DNA of 64,000 nucleotides, from assembly GCA_035652095.1 (NCBI GenBank), contig DASREM010000028.1, positions 434,001 through 498,000 of the forward strand, in the 5' to 3' direction. This stretch comes from DASREM01 sp035652095 (GTDB lineage: Bacteria > Acidobacteriota > Terriglobia > Terriglobales > Acidobacteriaceae). Made by a program: the position numbers and the translations under genes. The notes beneath the pieces are model-generated. The model was not told where the DNA came from, made no database searches, and was given only the letters and a program-made list of their open reading frames with translations. This document shows positions 1 through 8,156 of the stretch, one piece after another; position 1 is the stretch's first letter, and the number at the start of each line of letters is the position of its first letter.

Positions 1-912
1 CATGCATACCTTCGAAAATGGAGGCCGGATATTGTTCACGCCCAGTTGCCGGCCCCTTGCATCCTGGGCGGGCTGGCGGCAGCGTTCGCTTCGGTGCCGG
101 TGTTTATTCGCAGTCCGCGATGCATGCTCAGTCTCTATCGCTCCCGCACCCGCATGGGCGCATGGCTGGATGAGATGTTCCTCCGGAGCGGGGACTTCGC
201 CATTGGAAACAGCGAAGCCGTTTCCCGCGAGTTGATGACCGTGGCGGGATGCGCTCCGCAAAAGTGCGTCACCATCCACAACGGAGTGGATGTCGAGCGC
301 TTTCATCCCTCGCTTCCTCGCTTCTGGCGGGATTCGGTAGGGTGGACTGACGAAGAATTCGTTTTTGGCACGGTGGGAAATTTCAGCGCCGCCAAGCGTC
401 ATTGCGATTTCGTAACCGCCGCGAGTCTAATTGCAAAGGAATACCAGCAGGCTCGTTTCGTGTTGCTGGGTGCAGATTACGGATTGCGAGCTTCCCTGGA
501 ATCGCAAATCGCAGAGTTGGGATTGCAGAACAAGTTCCTCGTCTTGGATTCCGATCCTGCTCCAGAAAAGATCTTCGCCGCCATGGATGTTTATATATGT
601 TCGTCGGAGAGCGAGGGTTTCTCTAACGTCGTGCTGGAGGCAATGGCATGCGGCAAGCCTGTGATCGCGACTCACGTAGGAGGGAACCCGGAAGCGGTCG
701 AGGACGGCAGGACGGGTTTTCTGGTGCCGCCACGCGCTCCGGAGGCCATCGCAAACGCCGCTGGAAGGTTGATCGCAAACCCTGAGTTCGGCGCTGAACT
801 TGGTCGTAACGCACGAGAACGGGCAGTAAAGCGATTCTCGCTGCAGCGCATGGTAACGGAGCATGAACGGCTCTATTTGCGGCTGCTGAAAGAAAAAGGA
901 AGGGCCGCATGA
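1..912 (+). CDS. Glycosyltransferase family 4, 5' end cut by window edge
   Basis: The reading frame is open from the first base, so the N-terminus lies outside the window; about 303 residues are visible. The segment KWRPDIVHAQ near the start is the acceptor-side motif typical of GT4 enzymes. The C-terminal half has the GT-B donor-binding fold: GNFSAAKRHCDFV, then the EX7E-type motif ESEGFSNVVLEAM, then GNPEAVEDGRTGFLVPP. Family members transfer a sugar from a nucleotide donor to a lipid-linked or polysaccharide acceptor at the cytoplasmic membrane; the sugars cannot be told from sequence. The stop overlaps the next glycosyltransferase start (ATGA), which indicates translational coupling. With the SDR and WecA-like genes downstream it probably builds a surface polysaccharide. 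Confidence 0.88.
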   Translation, partial: HAYLRKWRPDIVHAQLPAPCILGGLAAAFASVPVFIRSPRCMLSLYRSRTRMGAWLDEMFLRSGDFAIGNSEAVSRELMTVAGCAPQKCVTIHNGVDVERFHPSLPRFWRDSVGWTDEEFVFGTVGNFSAAKRHCDFVTAASLIAKEYQQARFVLLGADYGLRASLESQIAELGLQNKFLVLDSDPAPEKIFAAMDVYICSSESEGFSNVVLEAMACGKPVIATHVGGNPEAVEDGRTGFLVPPRAPEAIANAAGRLIANPEFGAELGRNARERAVKRFSLQRMVTEHERLYLRLLKEKGRAA

Positions 913-2135
913 GCTTGCCTCAGGGAACCACCGTCGCTCATGTGATCGCGCGCTTGAATGTGGGCGGAGCTGCGGTGCAGGTAATGAGCGCCGTTGATGG
1001 CCTCCGCGACCTCGGTTACAACACCTTGCTGCTGGTGGGCGAACTGCCGCCCGGAGAGACCAGCATGGAATATTTGGCGGAGGAGCGGGGCCTCGAAATT
1101 ACGCGCGTCCACGGAATGTCGCGAAAGCTCTCCGGTTGGAATGACCTGCGTGCGCTGCTGCAACTGGTCCGAGTATTCCGCCGCGAACGTCCGCTGATCG
1201 TTCACACCCACACGGCAAAAGCCGGCGCCCTGGGAAGAATTGCGTCGTTAATCGCGGGTGTGCCGATCCGCGTGCATACCTTCCATGGCCATGTCTTCGA
1301 GGGCTATTTCTCGCCGCTTTCGACCAGCGTTTTTGTCGCAATTGAACGCGTGCTGGCCCGGGTGACGGATTGCATTGTGACCGTAACAGAAACCCAGAGA
1401 ACCGAGTTGGCGCAGAGGTATCGGCTCGCCTCGGCAGACAAGATCGTGGCGATCCCGCTGGGCTTTGATTTAAGCCGCTTTCTAGAGATTGAGGGCCGCC
1501 ATGAGGCATTCCGGAACGTCTTGTCCGTGGGATCCAGGCAAACGCTGGTGGGTTGGATTGGACGCTTGACGGCAATCAAAGCTCCCGGGTTATTTCTGGA
1601 AGCTGCGGCAGCTTTGCGGCAGAGTCCCGACATTCGATTCGCCATGATCGGCGACGGGGAGCTTCGTCAGAGTTGTGAGGCGCAGATTGCGCACTCCAGG
1701 CTGGAAGAGAAGCTCACCATCACCGGTTGGCTGAAGAATATTGAAAATATTTATTCCGATCTGGATATGGTGGTGCTGACCTCTATCAACGAGGGCTCGC
1801 CCATGGCCCTGCTGGAAGCGATGGCGTCGGGCAAAGCCTTCATCGCCACTGACGTTGGTGGAGTACGGGACCTCATGGCCGGCACGGCCCTTGAAAGGGA
1901 AGGTTTGCGGATCTTTGAAAACGGGATACTGATCGACAGGGATGCCGGTCAGCTTGCCAAAGCGATTCAATTCCTGGTCCAAAATCCCGAATTGCGCGCG
2001 GCCATGGGAATACAAGGGCGCCGGCTTGCTTCCGCCCGGTATTCCATGCATCGCCTGATCGAAAACCTGGATGGTCTTTACACCAGGCTCGCGTCTTCCA
2101 AAGGGCAATTGACGTTGGCGGTCCCTTCAGCGTGA
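909..2135 (+). CDS. Glycosyltransferase family 4 (GT-B)
   Basis: A 408-residue GT4 enzyme of normal family length. The N-terminal domain has VIARLNVGGAAVQV, the usual Gly-rich first loop, and LIVHTHTAKAGALGR, the acceptor-side HTH motif. The C-terminal Rossmann domain has GWIGRLTAIKAPGLFLEAA and the EX7E-type motif NEGSPMALLEAMASGKAFIA. The ATG start overlaps the stop of the preceding glycosyltransferase by four bases, so the two are probably made together and may act in successive steps of one glycan. GT4 enzymes of this type act on undecaprenyl-linked acceptors in capsule, O-antigen or exopolysaccharide synthesis; donor and acceptor are unknown here. Confidence 0.9.
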   Translation: MSLPQGTTVAHVIARLNVGGAAVQVMSAVDGLRDLGYNTLLLVGELPPGETSMEYLAEERGLEITRVHGMSRKLSGWNDLRALLQLVRVFRRERPLIVHTHTAKAGALGRIASLIAGVPIRVHTFHGHVFEGYFSPLSTSVFVAIERVLARVTDCIVTVTETQRTELAQRYRLASADKIVAIPLGFDLSRFLEIEGRHEAFRNVLSVGSRQTLVGWIGRLTAIKAPGLFLEAAAALRQSPDIRFAMIGDGELRQSCEAQIAHSRLEEKLTITGWLKNIENIYSDLDMVVLTSINEGSPMALLEAMASGKAFIATDVGGVRDLMAGTALEREGLRIFENGILIDRDAGQLAKAIQFLVQNPELRAAMGIQGRRLASARYSMHRLIENLDGLYTRLASSKGQLTLAVPSA

Positions 2136-2220
2136 ACTCATCATTCCTACTCATGTCGCTGAGCAGCTACACGCAAGAACCCGCGAGCAGAAGCTCGCTG
2201 AATTTCACGGAGGTCCGTAA

Positions 2221-3231
2221 ATGCGTGCTTTGATTACCGGTGGCGCCGGCTTTGTCGGCTCGCACCTTGCTGAAAGACTGCTGGAGAGCGGGTATGACGT
2301 CACTGTCATTGACGATTTGTCGACCGGCTCCATGGCCAATATTCGCCATTTGAAACGGGACCCGCGTTTTCACTACTTTATCGATACGGTAATGAATCGG
2401 GGCTTGCTGGCGGAACTGGTGGATGAGAGCGAGGTCATCTTCCATCTGGCGGCCGCTGTGGGCGTGCGCCTGATTGTCGAATCGCCCGTCCGGACCCTGC
2501 ACACCAACGTGCGCGCCACAGAATTGGTCCTCGAAGCCGCAGCCAAGAAAAACAAGAAAGTGCTGATTACCTCCACCTCCGAGGTCTACGGCAAATCCAC
2601 CAAGATCCCCTTCCATGAAGATGATGACTCCGTCATTGGACCGCCGGTGCGCGGACGCTGGAGCTACGCCTGCTCCAAGGCGATCGATGAATTCCTTGCG
2701 ATTGCCTATTACCGGGAAAAGGGAGTCCCCGTCGTCATTACTCGCCTGTTCAACACGGTGGGACCTCGCCAGACTGGAATGTATGGCATGGTGGTGCCGC
2801 GGTTCGTCACCCAGGCTATTGCCGGCGCGCCGATCACAATCTTCGGCGATGGAACTCAGTCCAGGTGTTTCGGCTACGTAGGCGATGTGACCAATGCCCT
2901 GGTGCGCCTGAGCGAACTGGATTCGGCCGTGGGTCTGGTATTCAATGTCGGCTCCGATCAGGAAGTCACGATTAACGAACTGGCCGAGGTTGTAAAAGAC
3001 GTGACGGGATCGGATTCCCCGATCCGGCATATTTCCTACGAAGAAGCCTACGGTGAAAACTTCGAGGACATGATGCGCAGAGTTCCGGATTTGACGCGGG
3101 TTCGCGAAGTGATTGGCTATCGAACCACCAAAAACCTGCGCCAGATCGTGCAGGCTGTCGCCGACCACCTCACCACTCCCAAAAAATACGATCTCACCAC
3201 CACTGAGGTTGATCTGGTTCCGGGAGACTGA
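2221..3231 (+). CDS. NAD-dependent epimerase/dehydratase (extended SDR, nucleotide-sugar)
   Basis: A 336-residue extended short-chain dehydrogenase. The NAD-binding GGAGFVG lies at residues 7-13, followed by DDLSTGS. The catalytic residues are visible: T117/S118 in ITSTSEVYG and YACSK with Tyr149 and Lys153. RLFNTVGPRQTGMYGMVVPRF and FGDGTQSRCF are shared by UDP-glucose 4-epimerases and UDP-glucuronate decarboxylases, so the substrate is a nucleotide sugar but the exact reaction is open. An AGGTCC-like ribosome site precedes the ATG after an 85-base gap. It ends directly against the next gene (TGA followed by TTG), placing it in the same polysaccharide operon, where it would supply a donor sugar. 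Confidence 0.88.
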   Translation: MRALITGGAGFVGSHLAERLLESGYDVTVIDDLSTGSMANIRHLKRDPRFHYFIDTVMNRGLLAELVDESEVIFHLAAAVGVRLIVESPVRTLHTNVRATELVLEAAAKKNKKVLITSTSEVYGKSTKIPFHEDDDSVIGPPVRGRWSYACSKAIDEFLAIAYYREKGVPVVITRLFNTVGPRQTGMYGMVVPRFVTQAIAGAPITIFGDGTQSRCFGYVGDVTNALVRLSELDSAVGLVFNVGSDQEVTINELAEVVKDVTGSDSPIRHISYEEAYGENFEDMMRRVPDLTRVREVIGYRTTKNLRQIVQAVADHLTTPKKYDLTTTEVDLVPGD

Positions 3232-5076
3232 TTGTTTAGCATTCTGGAAAGCCCGAGCCTGCAGTTCAGCCGCTCCGTTTCCATCGGAATTCTCGGGGCG
3301 GCTTTCCTGGCGGCCTGCTTGATTACGGCTGGCCTGGTCTCGCTCACCATCCGAATCTGCCGGAAGCGGGGCTGGCTCGCCAAACCGCGCGCCGACCGAT
3401 GGCACCGTGGCACTCCGTGCCTGTTCGGTGGGGTGCCTATATGGGTAGGGTTTGTCGCGGTCAGCCTGGTTTTCCTGCCATTCTCCAATCACCTTGCCTG
3501 GAAGTTGATAGCAATCTCCTCACTCGTGTTCGGGCTCGGCCTGGTCGATGATATCTACCATCTTCGGCCGAGGACCAAGCTTCTCATCCAGATTCTGGCC
3601 GCGACCCTGGTTCTGAGCTGCGGCGTGGTTTATCCACTGCGCCACGATTTGTGGATCAATGTCATCGTCTCCATGTTCTGGCTGGTGGGCATCACCAATG
3701 CCTTCAATCTGCTCGATAACATGGACGGGCTCTCCGCGGGGGTGGCTCTGATCTCCGCCTTCTACCTGGGAATTTTTTATCTTAGCGGCGGATTCCTCGG
3801 ATACGCGGTTCTGGTGTCAATCATCGCGGGAGCGGCCGCAGGATTTCTCTTCTTCAACTTTAATCCCGCACGGATATTTATGGGCGATGCCGGCAGCCTG
3901 TTTATCGGGTTCCTGCTGGGCTCGTCGTCCCTGCTGGGAATCACGCACGTTTCAGGCGTTCCCGCACTGGTCTTCGCGCCCGCCGTGGTTCTCGCCATCC
4001 CTATCTTCGATACATTCTTCGTTTCTGTGACCCGCCGCCTGCACGGGCAACGGGTTTCGGTCGGCGGAACCGACCACAGCTCGCACCGCCTCGTCAGGTT
4101 AGGACTGAACGAGCGTACGGCCGTTCTCCTGCTCTATGCGCTTTCTGCAGGCTCCGGTGCAATCGCCATCCTGATGCGGCACCTTCTGTACACTCGAGCC
4201 ATTGGCCTGATCGCCTTCTGGTTCCTGTTTCTCTTCTTGTTTGGCATTCATCTGTTCCAGACAGATTCAGGCCACGTGGCCCCCACTACGTCGCTGCCGC
4301 GCTTATTGTTGCGGCGGCTTCTTACCCGCGATACGCTGGCGTTTCTGATTGACCCGGTGGTTCTGTTTCTCTCTTACTATCTGGCGTATTTCCTGCGCTT
4401 CCGGACTTATGTGCCACAGGGCGAACTGGACCTGTTCCTGCGGTCTTGGCCGATCGCGGTGGGCGCGAAGTTCCTCTGCCTGTATACCTGCCGTATTTAT
4501 CGCCGCTCATGGTATCGGGGATCGATCGCGGATATTTACCGCCTTGCGCAAGCAGTTGGCCTGGGCGAAGTCACGACCATTCTATTGCTGACCGGAGTGT
4601 ATCGTTTCAACGGCTATTCCCGCGTGGTGTTTGGCATTGATGCAGTATTCTCGTGGGCCCTTCTGCTCGCGGTCCGCAAGTCGTTTTCGCTGTTCCGGGA
4701 TTCCTTCTACACCTGGCGTTTAAGGAACTCGCAGGAGCGCCGCGTCTTCGTCTTGGGCACCTCGGAGCACGCCGAAGTCGCCTTGCGGTTCCTGCGCGAC
4801 CGCCGCATCCAGTGCGCGGGACTGATCGACACCAATGGCGGCAGCGACCTGGGCCGTTGTGTCTGGGGAGCGCAGGTGGTCGGCGGACTCGATGATTTAG
4901 TGCGCCTGGCGAATCAGCACGGAGTCTTCGAACTCATTCTCCCGGAAAATGAGTCGGTGCCTTATTCGGACGCCGATTTCCACTTGTTCTGCTCGCGCTG
5001 GCGCCTGCGGTTGACCAAACTCGGACTTTATTCCGCGACCGACAATTTTGGAGAAAGCGGCAAGAACGTGGCGTGA
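3232..5076 (+). CDS. WecA-type phosphoglycosyltransferase fused to a FlaA1/CapD-like membrane and nucleotide-binding module
   Basis: A 614-residue polytopic protein. Residues 1-345 match the polyprenyl-phosphate sugar-1-phosphate transferases (WecA/MraY/TagO): VDD at 105-107, NAFNLLDNMDGLSAG ending at 170, FMGDAGSLF near 216-224, and a cytoplasmic HGQRVSVGGTDHSSHR loop. These enzymes load the first sugar phosphate onto undecaprenyl phosphate. From about residue 365 a second module starts: DPVVLFLSYYLAYFLRFR and further membrane segments, then a soluble RRVFVLGTSEHAEVALRFL domain. This resembles the N-terminal part of FlaA1/CapD and PglC-type polysaccharide proteins, but the catalytic SDR or transferase part is absent. 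The TTG start abuts the upstream stop. The WecA call is firm; the C-terminal assignment is from fold-like pattern only. Confidence 0.85.
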   Translation: MFSILESPSLQFSRSVSIGILGAAFLAACLITAGLVSLTIRICRKRGWLAKPRADRWHRGTPCLFGGVPIWVGFVAVSLVFLPFSNHLAWKLIAISSLVFGLGLVDDIYHLRPRTKLLIQILAATLVLSCGVVYPLRHDLWINVIVSMFWLVGITNAFNLLDNMDGLSAGVALISAFYLGIFYLSGGFLGYAVLVSIIAGAAAGFLFFNFNPARIFMGDAGSLFIGFLLGSSSLLGITHVSGVPALVFAPAVVLAIPIFDTFFVSVTRRLHGQRVSVGGTDHSSHRLVRLGLNERTAVLLLYALSAGSGAIAILMRHLLYTRAIGLIAFWFLFLFLFGIHLFQTDSGHVAPTTSLPRLLLRRLLTRDTLAFLIDPVVLFLSYYLAYFLRFRTYVPQGELDLFLRSWPIAVGAKFLCLYTCRIYRRSWYRGSIADIYRLAQAVGLGEVTTILLLTGVYRFNGYSRVVFGIDAVFSWALLLAVRKSFSLFRDSFYTWRLRNSQERRVFVLGTSEHAEVALRFLRDRRIQCAGLIDTNGGSDLGRCVWGAQVVGGLDDLVRLANQHGVFELILPENESVPYSDADFHLFCSRWRLRLTKLGLYSATDNFGESGKNVA

Positions 5077-5092
5077 AAAATCAGAGACACGA

Positions 5093-5121
5093 AAAAGCCT
5101 CGACCGGCGGTCGAGGCTTTT
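5093..5121 (+). terminator. Intrinsic terminator after the polysaccharide operon
   Basis: A perfect 13-bp inverted repeat (arms 5093-5105 and 5109-5121) with a 3-base loop. It starts in an A-run and ends in TTTT, 16 bases after the stop of the WecA-like gene. Because the arms are A/T-tailed on both sides it can also work for the minus-strand gene that converges from 5202. Confidence 0.85.
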
Positions 5122-5201
5122 ACTATGCGCGCCTAAGGCGGCGCACACTAATGCACGAACTTAGCAGAGTACGAAACAGCGACTTGCATGGCTGCCCGTG
5201 G

Positions 5202-5474
5202 TTATTGAACTACCGTTAATTGTTGGTAAAGTGCCACTCCGGCGATTACCAGGATCAGCAAACCGGAGGCAGCGCCCAACCATTTCACGAACGGGTTGAT
5301 CCGGTCCACCTTTTGCATGAGTTGGATCTGTTCCTTTTCCATGTGCGATTCCGATTCATCCAGGAACAGTTGATCGTCCTCGTGCATGGTGAGAGTGCTG
5401 CGGTAGATAAGGAGGATCACCAGAATGGCGGTCAGAACTCCCCACACTGTCAGCATCCAGACCAAAGGAGACAT
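5202..5474 (-). CDS. Small two-helix membrane protein, function unknown
   Basis: A 90-residue protein with a transmembrane helix at each end (PLVWMLTVWGVLTAILVILL near residues 3-22 and LGAASGLLILVIAGVALY near 68-85). A charged, Glu-rich amphipathic stretch lies between them. The start at 5474 is chosen because AGGTGG lies a few bases upstream and the first helix follows directly; an in-frame extension to 5558 has no such site and an uncharacteristic composition. I do not recognise the family. It converges on the polysaccharide operon and shares its terminator. Confidence 0.65.
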   Translation of the reverse strand: MSPLVWMLTVWGVLTAILVILLIYRSTLTMHEDDQLFLDESESHMEKEQIQLMQKVDRINPFVKWLGAASGLLILVIAGVALYQQLTVVQ

Positions 5475-5695
5475 AAGCCACCTCGGTTCTGATTTCGGAC
5501 CAGCGTCCCAGACAGCAGTTGTGTCGGCGCCCACAACCTCTCCAGGACCGGGCCCCACGCAGATTATAGCCCCGCTTTGGCCTTCGTAGCCGAATGTTTC
5601 TGAAAGCGACTTTATGCCGGCCGAATCATCTAAGTAATTGAACTGCCGTGGGCAGTGGAACCAGGGAAAGTTCTTTGTTCCCGCCGCGTCTTTGC

Positions 5696-5701
5696 TATAA
5701 T
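5696..5701 (+). promoter_or_regulatory. Candidate -10 box for the Fe-S carrier gene
   Basis: A perfect TATAAT lies 30 bases before the start codon at 5731. The region 17-18 bases upstream (CTTTGT) is only a weak -35. The ribosome site AAGGAGAT follows at about 5720. The promoter is inferred from motif and position only. Confidence 0.45.
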
Positions 5702-5730
5702 CGGTTCACTAGTAGATTCAAGGAGATACG

Positions 5731-6096
5731 ATGGCCACGACAACCACACCCGAAGTAAAGCCCAAGACCTCGCCAATCACTCTGACTGCGAACGCAATTG
5801 CCAAGGTCAAAGAGATTATGGCTCAACAGAACCCGGTTCCTGCGGGACTGCGCGTGGGCGTCGTCGGCGGCGGCTGCTCTGGCTTTTCCTATTCCATGTC
5901 GTTTGAAAACGGCGCAGGCCTGATGGACAAGGTCTTCAACATGGATGGCCTGAATGTTTATGTGGACGCGACCTCAGTCATGTATTTGAACGGCTGCATC
6001 GTCGATTACGTGGAAACGCTGGAAGGCGCTGGCTTCAAGTTCGAGAATCCCAACGTGAAAAGCACCTGCGGTTGCGGTTCGTCCTTCAGCGTCTAG
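5731..6096 (+). CDS. erpA: A-type iron-sulfur cluster carrier (ErpA/IscA/HesB family)
   Basis: A 121-residue protein of normal family length. The three conserved cluster-ligand cysteines are present: Cys49 in GGGCSGFSY, and Cys113 and Cys115 in STCGCGSSF at the C-terminus. A-type carriers accept a cluster from the assembly scaffold and hand it to apo-enzymes in the cytoplasm. The start is supported by AAGGAGATACG just upstream. The gene is monocistronic, with its own -10 box and a strong terminator. ErpA versus IscA cannot be separated by sequence alone; the lack of neighbouring isc or suf genes slightly favours ErpA. Confidence 0.9.
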   Translation: MATTTTPEVKPKTSPITLTANAIAKVKEIMAQQNPVPAGLRVGVVGGGCSGFSYSMSFENGAGLMDKVFNMDGLNVYVDATSVMYLNGCIVDYVETLEGAGFKFENPNVKSTCGCGSSFSV

Positions 6097-6120
6097 GTTC
6101 ATCAAAAATTCGAGTGTTTG

Positions 6121-6150
6121 AACCCACCCTCAGGGGTGGGTTTTATTTTT
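6121..6150 (+). terminator. Intrinsic terminator of the Fe-S carrier gene
   Basis: A nine-base-pair stem (AACCCACCC paired with GGGTGGGTT) with a 4-base loop, followed by TTATTTTTT, starting 24 bases after the stop codon. It also separates this gene from the convergent pilus operon. Confidence 0.85.
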
Positions 6151-6159
6151 TGGAAAAGA

Positions 6160-7020
6160 CTATTGGGGCGGCGCGGCGGGAGTGTTGCCAGGATTGGCCG
6201 GCTGCAACGTGGTCCCCCCCGGACCTGCGGGGTTGCCGGCTTGATTTGGATTCTGCTGATTGAGCTGCAACGGTGGTTGATTCGGAGTCGAAAGCAGGCC
6301 GCCGCGGTCAGTCGTGGGATCGTAAATAAATTGCCACTGGTTGTAGTGGTTCTTCTTATTGAACTCGCGGATGGTCTTGTCTTTGCTGGTGCTTGCGACG
6401 CCTACGATCGGCCCGCCCCCGAAGGTCTGATTGGAAAAGCCAGAGAGGCCAGGCTGGTCCTGCGTCGGGTTGTTCTGGCTGTTCGTGTCCTCTTGTCCGG
6501 CCTGCTGATTCAGGTTTTGCGGCTGTTGTTGCAGTTGCGCAGCCTGGGCCTGAAGCCCGGCGCTGGCCAGAGCGCTCTGCCCTCCCAGCGTATTGACATT
6601 CACCGTACCGTTGATGCCCGCGGCCGCAACCGCTCCGGCTGCAGCGGCTCCCGCTAAGCCTGCCGAGAAAGTGGTCTGAACATCTCCTATATGCAGCAGC
6701 CGAAAATCCTTTCCGGTGATTGGGTCTTTATATCGCTTGCGCAGAAAACGCAGATTATTGGTGTTCTCCAGGTCCTCGAGCCGGGTCGGATATTTACCAA
6801 ACTTCTTTACGTAATTGCGAATTGCGCGTGAATACTGCACTCCTCGATGGATGAGTTCCTGTTCGCGATCGCGTTGAATGTTGAAGATCAGGCTGGGCGC
6901 CGCCGCGGCCGCTGCGATCGCCATCAGGGTCACGAAGAGCATCATCATCAGCAGCATGTAGCCTTGCTGATCTCTGCCACGAGCGCGGGAGCGCCGCCGG
7001 AATTGCCGCGTAACTCGCAT
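6160..7020 (-). CDS. Type II secretion/type IV pilus pseudopilin-like protein
   Basis: A 286-residue protein, last gene of the pil operon. A basic N-terminus is followed by QQGYMLLMMMLFVTLMAIAA. This sits where a prepilin peptidase site and pilin helix should be but is degenerate: Gly-Tyr replaces Gly-Phe and the usual Glu at +5 is missing. The following segment (IQRDREQELIHRGVQYSRAI, then YPTRLEDLENTN) is the conserved core of GspG/PulG-like pseudopilins. The C-terminal half is a Gln/Asn/Pro-rich, low-complexity tail. Pseudopilins form the short periplasmic pseudopilus. The missing Glu5 suggests a minor or tip subunit, or a protein that is not processed in the usual way. Confidence 0.75.
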   Translation of the reverse strand: MRVTRQFRRRSRARGRDQQGYMLLMMMLFVTLMAIAAAAAAPSLIFNIQRDREQELIHRGVQYSRAIRNYVKKFGKYPTRLEDLENTNNLRFLRKRYKDPITGKDFRLLHIGDVQTTFSAGLAGAAAAGAVAAAGINGTVNVNTLGGQSALASAGLQAQAAQLQQQPQNLNQQAGQEDTNSQNNPTQDQPGLSGFSNQTFGGGPIVGVASTSKDKTIREFNKKNHYNQWQFIYDPTTDRGGLLSTPNQPPLQLNQQNPNQAGNPAGPGGTTLQPANPGNTPAAPPQ

Positions 7021-7022
7021 GA

Positions 7023-7616
7023 TTAGCTCGGGCTTAGAGGAATGCTCTGGCGATTGTTGTTGAGCACATCCTCAATTTCGACCGATTGGGGTGAAATGCG
7101 GACCACCTTGTAGCGACGGTTCACGATGTCGCCTTCCGCCGCAATAAACACATCTTCGCCAGAGGACAAGAAGATTTTCTTGGTCTCTCCGGTCCGGCTG
7201 GCAAACCCGAAAAATTTCAGATTGATCGGCGGAGGAGGTGGAGGAGGCGGTGGTCCTTGCGCGACCTCGGGTTCGGATGTCACCGGTGCTACAGGTTGCG
7301 GAATCTCCACCTGAACCTGGAAGATGTTCCTCCCCGAGCCTTGATACTTGGTGTCCTCGCTTGCGCTGAGCCAGTCATAGCGCAGGGTTGGATCCAGAGA
7401 GCGCGGAGCGATGTCCAATTTCTTTCCGCTGCCGGCACGGGAACTCCGGACCGGGCGAGCAGCAGGGCTAGTCTCGGCAGGGGTGGTGACCGAAGTCGGG
7501 GGCGCGGCGGAGGAGGCCGACCCGGGAAAGAAGCGCACTGCCGCCAACACGATGGCGCCGACCATTAGCGCGACAGCGGCGATAAGCTTCTTCTTGTCCT
7601 CGGTTCCAGCTTTCAC
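7023..7616 (-). CDS. PilP/GspC-like inner-membrane assembly protein
   Basis: A 197-residue protein with an N-terminal transmembrane helix (IAAVALMVGAIVLAAVRFF), a Ser/Thr/Pro-rich linker and a run of nine prolines near residues 120-130. A C-terminal beta-rich domain follows (LKFFGFAS, then FLSSGEDVFIAAEGDIV, then RYKVVRISPQSVEIED). This architecture and the position after pilO match PilP and the HR domain of GspC, which link the inner-membrane platform to the secretin. Sequence similarity is too weak to choose between them. It lies directly after pilO, with its start abutting that gene's stop. Confidence 0.6.
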   Translation of the reverse strand: MKAGTEDKKKLIAAVALMVGAIVLAAVRFFPGSASSAAPPTSVTTPAETSPAARPVRSSRAGSGKKLDIAPRSLDPTLRYDWLSASEDTKYQGSGRNIFQVQVEIPQPVAPVTSEPEVAQGPPPPPPPPPINLKFFGFASRTGETKKIFLSSGEDVFIAAEGDIVNRRYKVVRISPQSVEIEDVLNNNRQSIPLSPS

Positions 7617-8156
7617 CTAGGCACCTGCTTTAAGGTATGTTTCGAGTTTCATCTGCAGCTTCACTACGCCGCTCTGTTCCCCGCCCAAGTCCACACTATC
7701 AATAAGGAAGAAGAGCTTGTCCCGCTCAATGGCGTTCACAAAACGGACTAACTGCAGGTAACCGCCTGAGAACTCGGCCTCGATGTATATCGGACGCAGG
7801 CCCACCTGTTCGTCTTCGCCCAATTTATATCGCACCTGGCCGATTTTGACGCCGTTATCCGTCGCCAGCTTCCCCATTGTTTCCGAAACTGATGACTCCT
7901 GGCTGGGCAAGCGATCCTTATAGAACTTGCCAATCTGTTCGCGCGCCAGGACGATCTTCTCCGGCAACCCCCGCAGTGGCTGCACGGCGCGGGTTTTCAG
8001 CCGCATCTCGATCTCAAGAGCCTTCAATTGCTCGGTACGCGACCGTTCCGAGCCGATCAGGGGCGAGTAAAGAAGGGCAGCCGCGACGATATCGACGACC
8101 AGCAAGACCACCAGCGTGATCTTCACCTTCTGCCGCGTATCTCTCATCTCGGGCAT
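7617..8156 (-). CDS. pilO: Type IV pilus assembly protein PilO-like
   Basis: A 179-residue bitopic protein: a short cytoplasmic N-terminus, one transmembrane helix (ITLVVLLVVDIVAAALLYS), a coiled-coil segment (SRTEQLKALEIEMRLKTRAV) and a periplasmic ferredoxin-like domain ending in VVKLQMKLETYLKA. PilO forms heterodimers with PilN in the inner-membrane alignment complex. It starts one base after the pilN stop and ends one base before the PilP-like gene, so the block is a tight operon. Confidence 0.75.
   Translation of the reverse strand: MPEMRDTRQKVKITLVVLLVVDIVAAALLYSPLIGSERSRTEQLKALEIEMRLKTRAVQPLRGLPEKIVLAREQIGKFYKDRLPSQESSVSETMGKLATDNGVKIGQVRYKLGEDEQVGLRPIYIEAEFSGGYLQLVRFVNAIERDKLFFLIDSVDLGGEQSGVVKLQMKLETYLKAGA

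Noticed and set aside
2167..3492. Long open frame on the minus strand opposite the SDR gene
   Set aside because: Its composition is that of a mirrored codon pattern in a GC-rich gene; no domain is visible and the plus strand holds a clear enzyme.
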